Of a stretch of DNA of 16,679 nucleotides, positions 1 to 7,843 are shown piece after piece. This DNA comes from Chloroflexota bacterium (GTDB taxonomy: Bacteria; Chloroflexota; Dehalococcoidia; GIF9; AB-539-J10), in the NCBI GenBank assembly GCA_020346965.1, contig CP070793.1, positions 13,398 to 30,076 of the forward strand, written 5' to 3'. The notes under the pieces are model-generated. The model was given only the letters and a program-made list of their open reading frames with translations. It made no database searches and had not been told where the DNA came from. Each line of letters begins with the position of its first letter. Positions within the stretch are counted from its first letter, which is position 1. The position numbers and the translations under genes are program-made.

Positions 1-747
1 CACCAGCGGTACCACTTGTTTGGTCTCCTCGATTGTAATCCCGTCCTCCACACCCCACTCCTGAGCATTGATACTTACCCAAACGGGAAAATCCTGGCCC
101 GCCTCTGCTCTGATAGCCCGGATAATCTCCACTAAAAATCTTGCCTTGTTCTCGACCGAGCCGCCGTACTTGTCTTTGCGCTGGTTGGTGGCTGAGGAGA
201 GAAATGCGGCGACAAGGTACTGGTGAGCGCCGTGAACCTCCACCCCATCAAAGCCCGCCTCCCTGGCGCGTCTGGCAGCCGAAGCAAACCATCCTATTCT
301 CTCAGCGATGTCCTGTTCAGTCAGTTCATGAGGGGGGTTTCCCGGAGCGCCCATGAATCTGGCGGGCACTATCACCGCGGACGGACCAACCTGTACTGTT
401 TTCCCATCCCAGTTCTCCATGGTGGAATGCATTAGCTGGATAGCTATTCTGGCATTGTATCTGTGAGCGGCATCCGTCACCTTCTGCCACCTAGGAATCA
501 AGTTATCGTCCCCCAGAGATGCCTGGTGAAGGACGGTGCGTTGCGGATCGGGTGCACTTCCTTCGACGATAATCAATCCCACCCCACCTCTAGCCCTCGC
601 CTCATAGTAATCAAGCGTCCTCTGGCTAATAGCACCGCCTTTTTCGGCATAATTAGTTCCAGTCGGCGGCATGACTATGCGATTCTTCAGTTGCATCTGG
701 CCTATCTTAGTTGGTTCAAAAATCTTCCTGAATCGAGCTGCAGTCAT
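1..747 (-). CDS. NADH:flavin oxidoreductase, old yellow enzyme family (BaiCD-like), 5' part only
   Basis: Translating the minus strand from ATG at 747 gives an uninterrupted 249-residue reading frame to the window edge, so the C-terminal part is missing. It reads as the TIM-barrel FMN domain of old yellow enzyme-type enoate/2,4-dienoyl reductases: start MTAARFRKIFEPTKIG, KNRIVMPP at 21-28, ARGGVGLIIVEG at 52-63, IQLMH at 103-107, HGAH at 172-175 followed by Tyr177, FLSSATNQRKDKYGGS at 182-197 and ENKARF at 199-204. These are the usual FMN and substrate positions of the family, which reduces activated C=C bonds with NAD(P)H. GGAGGA at 755-760 lies 7 nt before the ATG and decides the start. Unusually, the HxGR motif that follows QL in many relatives reads HSTME here. 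Whether the Fe-S and second Rossmann domains of the long BaiCD type follow cannot be seen. It is divergent from dnaE with 262 nt between the starts. Confidence 0.9.
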   Translation of the reverse strand, partial: MTAARFRKIFEPTKIGQMQLKNRIVMPPTGTNYAEKGGAISQRTLDYYEARARGGVGLIIVEGSAPDPQRTVLHQASLGDDNLIPRWQKVTDAAHRYNARIAIQLMHSTMENWDGKTVQVGPSAVIVPARFMGAPGNPPHELTEQDIAERIGWFASAARRAREAGFDGVEVHGAHQYLVAAFLSSATNQRKDKYGGSVENKARFLVEIIRAIRAEAGQDFPVWVSINAQEWGVEDGITIEETKQVVPLV

Positions 748-974
748 CGCTGGCTCCTCCTTCACCTGGAAACTCCCGTTTCTTTTCCCCAATTTTCCTT
801 CCAAGTGTACCATAAAAACAGGATCCATCATCCGCACCTTCGACCTCAATTTGCATTCAGTCGCCATTACTGTCCCCAGACTCAAAGTCCAAGGGAAATT
901 GAACCAAAAGCGCACCTGCATAGCAGTGTCAATTTCAGTGGTAAAGAAATTTCGGACAGTCAGAAATTCCTCGT

Positions 975-1002
975 TTGGGGTTCTTAGCACAAGTGCTATA
1001 AT
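975..1002 (+). promoter_or_regulatory. Predicted dnaE promoter with extended -10, leaderless start
   Basis: An extended -10 element, TGC-TATAAT, lies at 994-1002 (hexamer 997-1002, a perfect consensus). The best -35 is weak, TTGGGG at 975-980, 16 nt upstream, which fits extended -10 promoters. The dnaE ATG begins at 1010, exactly 7 nt after the hexamer, where transcription would normally start. No Shine-Dalgarno precedes the ATG, so the mRNA is predicted to be leaderless or nearly so. Confidence 0.65.
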
Positions 1003-1009
1003 TCGGTTG

Positions 1010-4000
1010 ATGCCACGGAAGTTCGCTCACCTCCACGTCCACACTGAATACAGCCTACTCGATGGCATGTGCCGCATCCCCCGACTTATTGCCCGAACCA
1101 AAGAGCTGGGCATGGACAGCCTTGCTATCACTGACCACGGATCCATGTACGGCGTTGTTGACTTTTATGTAGCGGCTAAGGAAGCAGGTATCAAACCGAT
1201 CATTGGCTGCGAAGTTTACGTCGCCGAGACAGATTGCCGTAGCCGGGAGCCAGCCCGCAAAACCCCCAATCATCTTACTTTGCTGGCCAAGAACGCAGAG
1301 GGCTACCACAATTTACTCCAACTGGTTACCAAGAGCCACCTTGAGGGATTCTACTATAAGCCCAGGGTAGATAAGGAGCTTCTCAAGCTTCATCATGAGG
1401 GACTCATTGCCCTCTCCGGATGTGGTCACGGGGAACTGGCTCGACTTATCCTCGAAGGACGGAAGGATGAGCTTGCCGGAGTTGCCACATGGTACAAGGA
1501 AATCTTCGGTGATTATTACCTCGAGATTCAAAGGCATCCTATCCCTGAACTGGAGCAAATCAACCAGGAGCTTATCTCATTATCCAATCAACTAAGTATA
1601 CCGCCGGTAGCCACCTTTGACGTGCATTATGTCGATAAAAAAGATGCCACAGCCCACGAACTTCTTCTGTGTATACAGACCAACACATCTGTGTATGATG
1701 AAAAAAGGTTGAAGATGGCCGGGGATTTCTTCTACCTGAAGAGCCCTGAGGAGGTGGAACAACTATTTACTGACCTACCTCAGGCTGTAAAGAATACTCA
1801 AGCCATCGCTGATATGTGTCAGCTGGAGCTCGACTTCACCAAGCTCCATTTACCACAGGTGGAACTACCCCAGGGTAAGAATGCCGATGATTTTCTGGCT
1901 GAACTCTGCTGGCAGGGCTTGGAAAAGCGCTACCAAGAGCCCGACACAGACGTCACGGAACGGCTTAGCCACGAACTTGATGTCATCCTGAAGACAAAGT
2001 TCGCCCATTACTTCCTCGTTGTTTGGGACATAATCTCATTTGCCAGAGAGCGGGGCATCTACCTTGGTGTTCGGGGAAGTGCTGCTGCCAGCCTGGCTCT
2101 ATACTGCCTGGGCGTAACTGATGTAGACCCGCTAGCATACGGGCTTGTCTTCGAACGGTTCCTCAATGTAGAGCGTCGCGAACTCCCCGATATTGACCTT
2201 GATTTTCAAGATGACCGCCGTGACGAGGTCCTGGCTTATGTCAACCAGAAATATGGCTCCGACCACGTAGCTCAAATTATCACCTTCGGTACAATGGGAG
2301 CCAGAGCAGCGATAAGAGACACGGGACGGGCTTTAGCCATGCCTTATGGTCAAGTGGATCAGGTAGCTCGACTCATTCCTCTGGAGCTGACCATAACTCT
2401 GGATAGAGCGCTGGAGCAAAGCCGAGAGCTTCATGACATTTATCACCAGGATGTAGCGATACGTAACCTGGTTGACTCAGCCAGGAAATTGGAGGGACTG
2501 GTCAGGCACGTCAGCACCCATGCCGCAGGCGTGGTCATTTCCCATGAGCCCTTGATCGAATATGTGCCGCTACAATTACTGGGAAAGGGCGAACAACGTA
2601 CGGTGATGACTCAGTTCCACATGTGGAATATCGCCCGCCTGGGACTGCTAAAAATGGATTTCCTTGGATTATCTAATTTGACCATTCTGGCTAAGGTCAA
2701 AGAGATCATTGCTCAGAATCGTGGAGTCTCTCTTGATTTACAGCAAATTCCTCTCGACGATTCCAGGACTTTTGAGCTGCTTGCCTCGGGAGAAACTAAA
2801 GGCATATTCCAGCTGGAAAGTGCCGGTATGCGCCGCTATATCAAAGAACTCAAGCCCAGTACCTTTAGTGATATCGCGGCTATGGTGGCACTGTATCGCC
2901 CTGGACCTATGGAGCAAATCCCCACCTTTATTAGAGCAAAGCAAGGTATTGCCCCTATTCATTATCCGCACCCCATCCTTCAGGAGATTCTGGAAGAAAC
3001 ATATGGAGTCATCGTTTATCAGGAGCAGGTCATTTTTATCGCACAGGCTCTGGCTGGCTATAGCCTAGGCCAAGCCGATATTCTCCGCAAAGCTATGGGC
3101 AAGAAGATACCTACGGTGATGAAAAAAGAGGAGCGCAATTTCATCGCCGGGGCCAAAAAGAAAGACATATCGCCAGAATTGGCTGAGGAGGTGTTTTCCT
3201 TAATCGAGCCTTTCGCCGGTTACGCTTTCAACAAAGCCCACAGTGTTAGCTATGGCCTTATCGCCTATCGTACTGCTTATCTTAAGGCGAATTACCCTAT
3301 TGAGTACATGGTGGCCTGGTTGGACACTTACTCGGATAATATGGATAGGGTCCGTTCGGCGATTGCTGAATGCCGGAGGATGGGCATCGAAGTGCTCCCA
3401 CCGGATATTAATAGGAGCTATGCTAGCTTCGCTATAGAGAAGGATGACGGGAATAACCCTGCTATCCGCTTTGGACTGGCGGCTATTAAGAATGTCGGCT
3501 TCACGCCGGTTGAGAATATCTTATCTGGCCGGAACTCAGAGGGCGATTTTCAGTCCATAGAGGACTTCTGCTATCGAACCGACCTTCGGAACATCAACAA
3601 GAAAGTATTGGAAAGCCTAATCAAAGCCGGAGCCTTGGATTCCCTGGGCAGCCGTAAAACGCTACTCGAATCTCTGAATAAAACTATGTCATTAGCCCAA
3701 GCGAAGCAGAGAGCAAAGGAGTCAGGACAGGTTAGCATGTTCGATGTGTGGGGTCCGAGTTCCCCCACTCCCGGTATTGGTTACGAACAAGCCGAGGAAG
3801 AGGTATCCGTCAAGCAAAAGCTTGTGTGGGAAAGAGAGCTGCTAGGGGTTTACTTCTCTCAGGCCCTTGACTTGTTCGCCGGGGAGCCATCATCCCCGGG
3901 GACTATTTCCTGCGGCGAGATAAATAGGGATATGGTCGATGAAACGGTAACCGTTACGGGAATGGTGGTATCGGTACGTCAGGCCCACACCAGGGATAAC

Positions 4001-4456
4001 CGCCCCTTTGTGGTAGCTTCACTTGAAGACCTCGATGCCAGCGTCGAGGTCATCGCCTGGCCCAGGCTCTACGAGAGCACCCAGGGTATATGGCAGGAGG
4101 GTAACATTCTCACCATCAAGGGTTTGGTGAAAGTCAGGGATGGGGAAACGCAACTAAACTGTCAAGAAGCTATGCTGCTACCTGTCAGGCAAGAAGTACT
4201 GCAGGAACCCCAGCGTCGCCATGTCATGATAGATATTAATCAGTCGGGTGAGGCAGATAAGGATATTGAACGTCTCCACAGAATCATGAATATCCTCAAA
4301 AGCTATCCCGGGCAAGATAGAGTTACTCTGGCTATCGTCAGCGATGACTATGTAACTAACCTGGAGATACCGGAGACAAAAGTCAATTACTGCCCGGAAT
4401 TAATGAGCGAATTGAGCGACGTAGTAGTTGAAGGGAACATCAGGCTAGAACCGTAG
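1010..4456 (+). CDS. dnaE: DNA polymerase III alpha subunit (replicative polymerase)
   Basis: This is the catalytic subunit of the chromosomal replicase, 1148 residues, a normal DnaE1 length. The frame is open upstream to 671, but the family begins with the PHP motif HLHVHTEYSLLDG, which sits at residues 7-19 if the ATG at 1010 is used; the longer frame adds unrelated residues and reads through the promoter. The PHP domain (about 1-270) keeps every metal ligand expected of an active site: His9, His11, Asp18, His43, Glu68, His88, Cys138, Asp204 and His206. A Mn/Zn-dependent proofreading exonuclease is therefore plausible. Polymerase catalytic aspartates are Asp396 and Asp398 in PDIDLDF and Asp550 in KMDFLGL. 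The fingers (VALYRPGPME, FNKAHSVSYG), a helix-hairpin-helix region and a C-terminal OB fold (about 975-1065, VTVTGMVVSVRQ) follow. It stands alone upstream of argJ with a 99-nt gap. Confidence 0.97.
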   Translation: MPRKFAHLHVHTEYSLLDGMCRIPRLIARTKELGMDSLAITDHGSMYGVVDFYVAAKEAGIKPIIGCEVYVAETDCRSREPARKTPNHLTLLAKNAEGYHNLLQLVTKSHLEGFYYKPRVDKELLKLHHEGLIALSGCGHGELARLILEGRKDELAGVATWYKEIFGDYYLEIQRHPIPELEQINQELISLSNQLSIPPVATFDVHYVDKKDATAHELLLCIQTNTSVYDEKRLKMAGDFFYLKSPEEVEQLFTDLPQAVKNTQAIADMCQLELDFTKLHLPQVELPQGKNADDFLAELCWQGLEKRYQEPDTDVTERLSHELDVILKTKFAHYFLVVWDIISFARERGIYLGVRGSAAASLALYCLGVTDVDPLAYGLVFERFLNVERRELPDIDLDFQDDRRDEVLAYVNQKYGSDHVAQIITFGTMGARAAIRDTGRALAMPYGQVDQVARLIPLELTITLDRALEQSRELHDIYHQDVAIRNLVDSARKLEGLVRHVSTHAAGVVISHEPLIEYVPLQLLGKGEQRTVMTQFHMWNIARLGLLKMDFLGLSNLTILAKVKEIIAQNRGVSLDLQQIPLDDSRTFELLASGETKGIFQLESAGMRRYIKELKPSTFSDIAAMVALYRPGPMEQIPTFIRAKQGIAPIHYPHPILQEILEETYGVIVYQEQVIFIAQALAGYSLGQADILRKAMGKKIPTVMKKEERNFIAGAKKKDISPELAEEVFSLIEPFAGYAFNKAHSVSYGLIAYRTAYLKANYPIEYMVAWLDTYSDNMDRVRSAIAECRRMGIEVLPPDINRSYASFAIEKDDGNNPAIRFGLAAIKNVGFTPVENILSGRNSEGDFQSIEDFCYRTDLRNINKKVLESLIKAGALDSLGSRKTLLESLNKTMSLAQAKQRAKESGQVSMFDVWGPSSPTPGIGYEQAEEEVSVKQKLVWERELLGVYFSQALDLFAGEPSSPGTISCGEINRDMVDETVTVTGMVVSVRQAHTRDNRPFVVASLEDLDASVEVIAWPRLYESTQGIWQEGNILTIKGLVKVRDGETQLNCQEAMLLPVRQEVLQEPQRRHVMIDINQSGEADKDIERLHRIMNILKSYPGQDRVTLAIVSDDYVTNLEIPETKVNYCPELMSELSDVVVEGNIRLEP

Positions 4457-4519
4457 ATCAACCCTGGGCCGAGAAGCAATCTAGGAAAGGTCATGTCTGG
4501 GTCGTGCGGTCATTGGGAA

Positions 4520-4548
4520 TAGACGCTGCTTCAATTTCTTGATATATT
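4520..4548 (+). promoter_or_regulatory. Predicted argJ promoter with extended -10, leaderless start
   Basis: TGA-TATATT at 4540-4548 is an extended -10 element (hexamer 4543-4548). TAGACG at 4520-4525 is a 4/6 match to the -35 consensus at 17-nt spacing. The GTG start of argJ at 4556 is exactly 7 nt after the hexamer, the same geometry as at dnaE. No Shine-Dalgarno is present in the preceding 20 nt. The promoter sits in the 99-nt gap after dnaE, so the arginine genes probably have their own transcript. Confidence 0.6.
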
Positions 4549-4555
4549 TGAGTTT

Positions 4556-5755
4556 GTGTTTACCTCAATTTCTTCCGGTAGTGTGACCTCAGCTTTGGGA
4601 TTCATGGCTGGGGCTTTTCATGCTGGAATAAAGAGCGAAGATGAATTTGATTTGGCTATTCTTTGCTCCGAAGTGCCCTGCAAGGCCGCCGGCGTTTTTA
4701 CTACCAACCAGATCAAATCCGCCCCAGTCGTTCTATCTCAGAAGAATATATCCAGAGGGCGAGCGCAGGCAATTGTAGTAAATTCCGGCTGTGCCAATGC
4801 TTGCATGGCCAGGGAAGGCTTGGCAGACGCTCGAGTAATGGTACATCTGACAGCAGCCAAGCTAGGTATATCGCCCGAGGAAATCCTTGTCGCCAGTACC
4901 GGTATTATTGGCGTTCCCTTGCCTATGGATAAAATCAGGGCTGGAATTCCTAAGATAAAGCCAACCAGAGAAGGAGGTCACGACTTCTGTCGGGCAATAA
5001 TGACCACAGATACCAGACCGAAGGAATTGGCCGTCCGTGTGGATTCACAAGGAACCGAGTTCACCATCGGTGCAGCAGCAAAAGGGATAGGTATGATTCA
5101 TCCGAATTTGGCTACCCTGCTTTGCTTTATCGCCACGGATGCCGTGGTGAGTCCTGATTTCCTGCAAGCAACATTACAGAAGGCGGTAGACTGCTCTTTC
5201 AACATGGTAAGTATTGATGGCGATACGAGCCCCAACGATTCTGTATTCCTATTAGCGAACGGCCTGGCTCGTAACGAAACTATTGATTTTGATAATGGCG
5301 GCGATTTCCAGGAAGCCTTAAATACAGTGTGCACCAATCTGGCTAAATCTATGGCTAGGGATGGAGAAGGGGCCACCAAACTTATCGAAATCACAGTAGA
5401 AGGGGCTGAAGACCAGGCTGGAGCCCGCCAGGTAGCTCGAACTATCGCTAGTTCATCGCTGGTGAAAGCAGCTATTAATGGCAATGACCCTAATTGGGGG
5501 CGTATCGTTGCCGCTGCGGGGCGAAGTACAGCCAGGGTGAGAGAGGATAGATTGGATGTCTATCTGAATAACATTTGTGTCATGAAGCAAGGTTGCCCCA
5601 CCCCATTCAGTAAAGAGGATGTGAGATCGACATGGAGCGCCAACGATAATGTGCTTGTAAGGTTATGTCTGCATTTAGGAGATGGCCAGGCCACCATCTG
5701 GGGCTGTGACCTGTCTGAGGAATATGTCAGGATAAACAGCAGTTATACCACATAG
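4556..5755 (+). CDS. argJ: Glutamate N-acetyltransferase / amino-acid acetyltransferase (ArgJ)
   Basis: ArgJ moves the acetyl group from N-acetylornithine to glutamate, closing the cyclic arginine pathway; some members also acetylate glutamate from acetyl-CoA. The 399-residue protein shows the family signature: IVVNSGCANAC at 74-84, STGIIGVPLPMDKI at 114-127 (Thr115-Gly116 oxyanion pair), and the autocleavage region GMIHPNLATLLCFIATDA, in which Thr187 should become the N-terminal nucleophile of the beta chain after cleavage at Ala186-Thr187. DGDTSPNDS at 221-229, GNDPNWGR at 309-316 and the C-terminal WGCDLSEEYVRINSSY complete the match. Start is GTG at 4556, supported by family length and the promoter 7 nt upstream. 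The stop codon overlaps the argB start by one base. Monofunctional versus bifunctional activity cannot be read from sequence alone. Confidence 0.96.
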   Translation: MFTSISSGSVTSALGFMAGAFHAGIKSEDEFDLAILCSEVPCKAAGVFTTNQIKSAPVVLSQKNISRGRAQAIVVNSGCANACMAREGLADARVMVHLTAAKLGISPEEILVASTGIIGVPLPMDKIRAGIPKIKPTREGGHDFCRAIMTTDTRPKELAVRVDSQGTEFTIGAAAKGIGMIHPNLATLLCFIATDAVVSPDFLQATLQKAVDCSFNMVSIDGDTSPNDSVFLLANGLARNETIDFDNGGDFQEALNTVCTNLAKSMARDGEGATKLIEITVEGAEDQAGARQVARTIASSSLVKAAINGNDPNWGRIVAAAGRSTARVREDRLDVYLNNICVMKQGCPTPFSKEDVRSTWSANDNVLVRLCLHLGDGQATIWGCDLSEEYVRINSSYTT

Positions 5756-6549
5756 TGCAAAAGAGGGTTATCGTAGTTAAGATCGGCGGCAGCACACTGG
5801 GCGTACATGATACTACCTTGGAAGACTTGGTCGGACTTCAACAACAGGGTGAGTCCCTGGTAGTGGTTCATGGTGGCGCCAAAGTGACTTCGGAGTGGCT
5901 AGCCCGACTGGGCATTCCCACCAGCTTTGTAAAAGGTTTGAGGGTTACCGATGCCGAGACTCTTAAAGTGGTGACTGCAGCGCTGAGCGGGCTGGTCAAT
6001 AAGGAACTGGTAGTGGCTATCCAGTCTTTGGGCGGGAAAGTAGTAAGCTTAAGTGGTTGTGATGGCAACTTGCTCCGGGCAAGTGTCAAGAGCCCTGAGC
6101 TGGGCTATGTCGGTGAGATAACAGCCGTTGACCCTACTCCGTTAAACCTATTACTGGATGCCGGCTATATGCCAGTAGTTTCGCCGGTAAGCTTTGGCTC
6201 GGTTGAAGGCCGGACGATGCTACTCAATGTGAACGGGGATACCGCGGCCGGGGAAATTGCCGCTGCATTGGCGGCAGAAAGATTGATATTTTTGACCGAT
6301 GTTGATGGTATTCACGATGAGTCGGGGAAAGCGCTCCCCAGTCTTAACATAGCTACGGCGAAGGATATGCTCTGCTCGGGAGCAGCTTCCGGGGGTATGG
6401 TTCCTAAAATAGAAGCTAGCCTTAGAGCTTTGACTACCACGAAGGTCGTGCGTATAATAGACGGCCGAACCGCGCACGCCTTACGTTTCGATGTCTCCAG
6501 ACAGGCTCGGCAATCCAAATCAGGAGGTACAGCAATTGTCTCAGAGTAA
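5755..6549 (+). CDS. argB: Acetylglutamate kinase (ArgB)
   Basis: This 264-residue amino-acid kinase family protein phosphorylates N-acetylglutamate, the second step of arginine synthesis. Visible motifs: KIGGS at 9-13 (ATP phosphates), VHGGA at 38-42, GLRVTD at 61-66 (acetylglutamate binding), NVNGDTAAGEIA at 158-169, LTDVDGI at 180-186, and SGGMVPK at 212-218 with catalytic Lys218. The protein starts directly on the first beta strand. It lacks the N-terminal helix typical of arginine-inhibited hexameric kinases, so feedback control may lie elsewhere, for example at ArgJ (inference). The start GTG overlaps the argJ stop as TAGTG and no Shine-Dalgarno is apparent, pointing to translational coupling. 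LysZ of the LysW-dependent pathway is unlikely because argJ is adjacent. Confidence 0.96.
   Translation: MQKRVIVVKIGGSTLGVHDTTLEDLVGLQQQGESLVVVHGGAKVTSEWLARLGIPTSFVKGLRVTDAETLKVVTAALSGLVNKELVVAIQSLGGKVVSLSGCDGNLLRASVKSPELGYVGEITAVDPTPLNLLLDAGYMPVVSPVSFGSVEGRTMLLNVNGDTAAGEIAAALAAERLIFLTDVDGIHDESGKALPSLNIATAKDMLCSGAASGGMVPKIEASLRALTTTKVVRIIDGRTAHALRFDVSRQARQSKSGGTAIVSE
6522..6528 (+). promoter_or_regulatory. Ribosome binding site that sets the argD start
   Basis: AGGAGGT lies inside the 3' end of argB, 7 nt before an in-frame TTG at 6536. The upstream in-frame ATG at 6491 has no comparable site. This favours TTG as the argD start. Confidence 0.7.
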
Positions 6550-7726
6550 TTGGCAAGAATTAGAGAAGAAGCTATTCCTTCAAACGATCAAGAGGGTTCC
6601 TGTGACCCTGGTTCGCGGTAAAGGGGCGCAAGCCTGGGATGACCGGGGGCGAGAATACCTCGACTTTGTCTCCGGCTGGGCGACCAATAGCCTGGGTCAT
6701 TGCCACCCAGTAGTTGTAGAGGCGCTGGAAAAGCAGGCCAGAACCCTGATACATACATCAACTCAGTTTTATACCGTGCCACAGCTAGAGCTAGCCCAGT
6801 TTCTAGTGGAGCATAGCTGCCTAGATAGAGCCTTCTTCTGCAATAGTGGCGCTGAGGCCAATGAAGGATCAGTCAAACTGGCGCGGAGGTACGGCAAGCT
6901 CCGACTGAACGGCGCCTACGAGGTCATTACCGCCCTTAACTCTTTCCACGGGCGAACTCTGGCTATGACTGCGGCCACGGGGCAAAGAAAATTCCAGGAA
7001 CCTTACACACCCCTCCCAGTCGGCTTTATCAACGTGGAATACAACAACATCGAGGCAATCAAGCGAGCCACCGGTGAAAAGACCTGTGCTGTGCTCCTGG
7101 AACCAATCCAGGCGGAAGGTGGGGTCAATATTCCTGATGACGACTACCTCCGAAAGGTACAGAACTGGTGTCGGGAGAAAGGCATCCTTTTGATTCTGGA
7201 CGAAGTCCAGACGGGGGCGGGTCGAACGGGGACACTCTTCGCCTACGAGCAGTGTGGGGTCGAGCCGGACATAATGGCTCTAGCTAAGGGAATCGGTAGC
7301 GGTGTGGCCATCGGCGCTTTCCTGGCCAAGGAAGAGTTCTCTCTCTTTTCCCCGGGCGAACACGGCTCTACATATGGCGGCAACCCGCTGGTTTGCGCTA
7401 CCGCTCACGCCGCCCTGAAATACATGATTGACCATCACCTGCCGGCCCAGGCTAAACGAATGGGAAATTACTTTATGACCCAACTGGAGAGCCTGAAGCA
7501 GCAGTTTGATTTTATCACTGACGTAAGAGGTCGAGGACTCCTGATAGCTTTGGAGTTCGGCCGGGAGATCGGGGATAAGCTACAACTGGCTTGTCTTGAT
7601 AGGGGCTTGCTGGTAAACAGACTGAAACCTAATGCCGTGCGCTTTATGCCGCCCCTTATCGTCACCGAGAAGGAGGTGGACAAGGCAGTAGCCATCATAA
7701 GGGATGCCTTGAACGAGAAGGCCTAG
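6536..7726 (+). CDS. argD: Acetylornithine aminotransferase (ArgD), class III PLP enzyme
   Basis: ArgD converts N-acetylglutamate semialdehyde to N-acetylornithine using glutamate and PLP. From the TTG start the protein is 396 residues and opens SQSNWQELEKKLFLQT, as family members do; the frame is open to an ATG at 6491 that would add 15 unconserved residues and a 59-nt overlap with argB. Using TTG the overlap is 14 nt and a good Shine-Dalgarno precedes it. Motifs: NSGAEANEGSVKLAR at 103-117, SFHGRTLAMTAATGQ at 136-150, LDEVQTGAGRTG at 221-232 with Asp222 against the PLP pyridine, LAKGIGSG at 249-256 with Lys251 forming the Schiff base, and HGSTYGGNPL at 276-285 with Thr279 for phosphate. Paralogous aminotransferases (ornithine, GABA) share these motifs, but the arg context settles the assignment. 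Confidence 0.95.
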   Translation: MSQSNWQELEKKLFLQTIKRVPVTLVRGKGAQAWDDRGREYLDFVSGWATNSLGHCHPVVVEALEKQARTLIHTSTQFYTVPQLELAQFLVEHSCLDRAFFCNSGAEANEGSVKLARRYGKLRLNGAYEVITALNSFHGRTLAMTAATGQRKFQEPYTPLPVGFINVEYNNIEAIKRATGEKTCAVLLEPIQAEGGVNIPDDDYLRKVQNWCREKGILLILDEVQTGAGRTGTLFAYEQCGVEPDIMALAKGIGSGVAIGAFLAKEEFSLFSPGEHGSTYGGNPLVCATAHAALKYMIDHHLPAQAKRMGNYFMTQLESLKQQFDFITDVRGRGLLIALEFGREIGDKLQLACLDRGLLVNRLKPNAVRFMPPLIVTEKEVDKAVAIIRDALNEKA

Positions 7727-7753
7727 ATAAAGAATCTCAAGCAATATCAAGTG

Positions 7754-7788
7754 GTCAGAATACGAAGCTTTAACATTGGGATTCTGAC
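7754..7788. repeat. 8-bp inverted repeat in the argD-argG gap
   Basis: GTCAGAAT at 7754-7761 and ATTCTGAC at 7781-7788 are perfect inverted copies separated by 19 nt, in the 117-nt gap between argD and argG. There is no U-run after it, so it is not a typical intrinsic terminator. It could be an RNA hairpin, an operator, or a decayed intergenic repeat. Confidence 0.45.
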
Positions 7789-7843
7789 TTGTCTGGTGTT
7801 TAAGATTTGGGGCTTCGGACCTAAATGAAAAGGAGATCATGAA

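Noticed and set aside
141..987. Plus-strand open frames at 141-356, 223-435 and 463-987
   Set aside because: They lie largely antisense to the clearly conserved oxidoreductase reading frame on the minus strand, and the last runs on through the intergenic region; they show no recognisable protein features.
671..1009. N-terminal extension of the dnaE frame by 113 residues
   Set aside because: The added residues have no resemblance to DnaE, the segment overlaps the divergent oxidoreductase start and contains the promoter, and the PHP motif starts right after ATG 1010.
4556..7726. LysW-dependent lysine/arginine pathway (LysZ/LysJ) instead of ArgB/ArgD
   Set aside because: argJ is adjacent and fully conserved, argG is nearby, and no LysW-like carrier or LysX is present.
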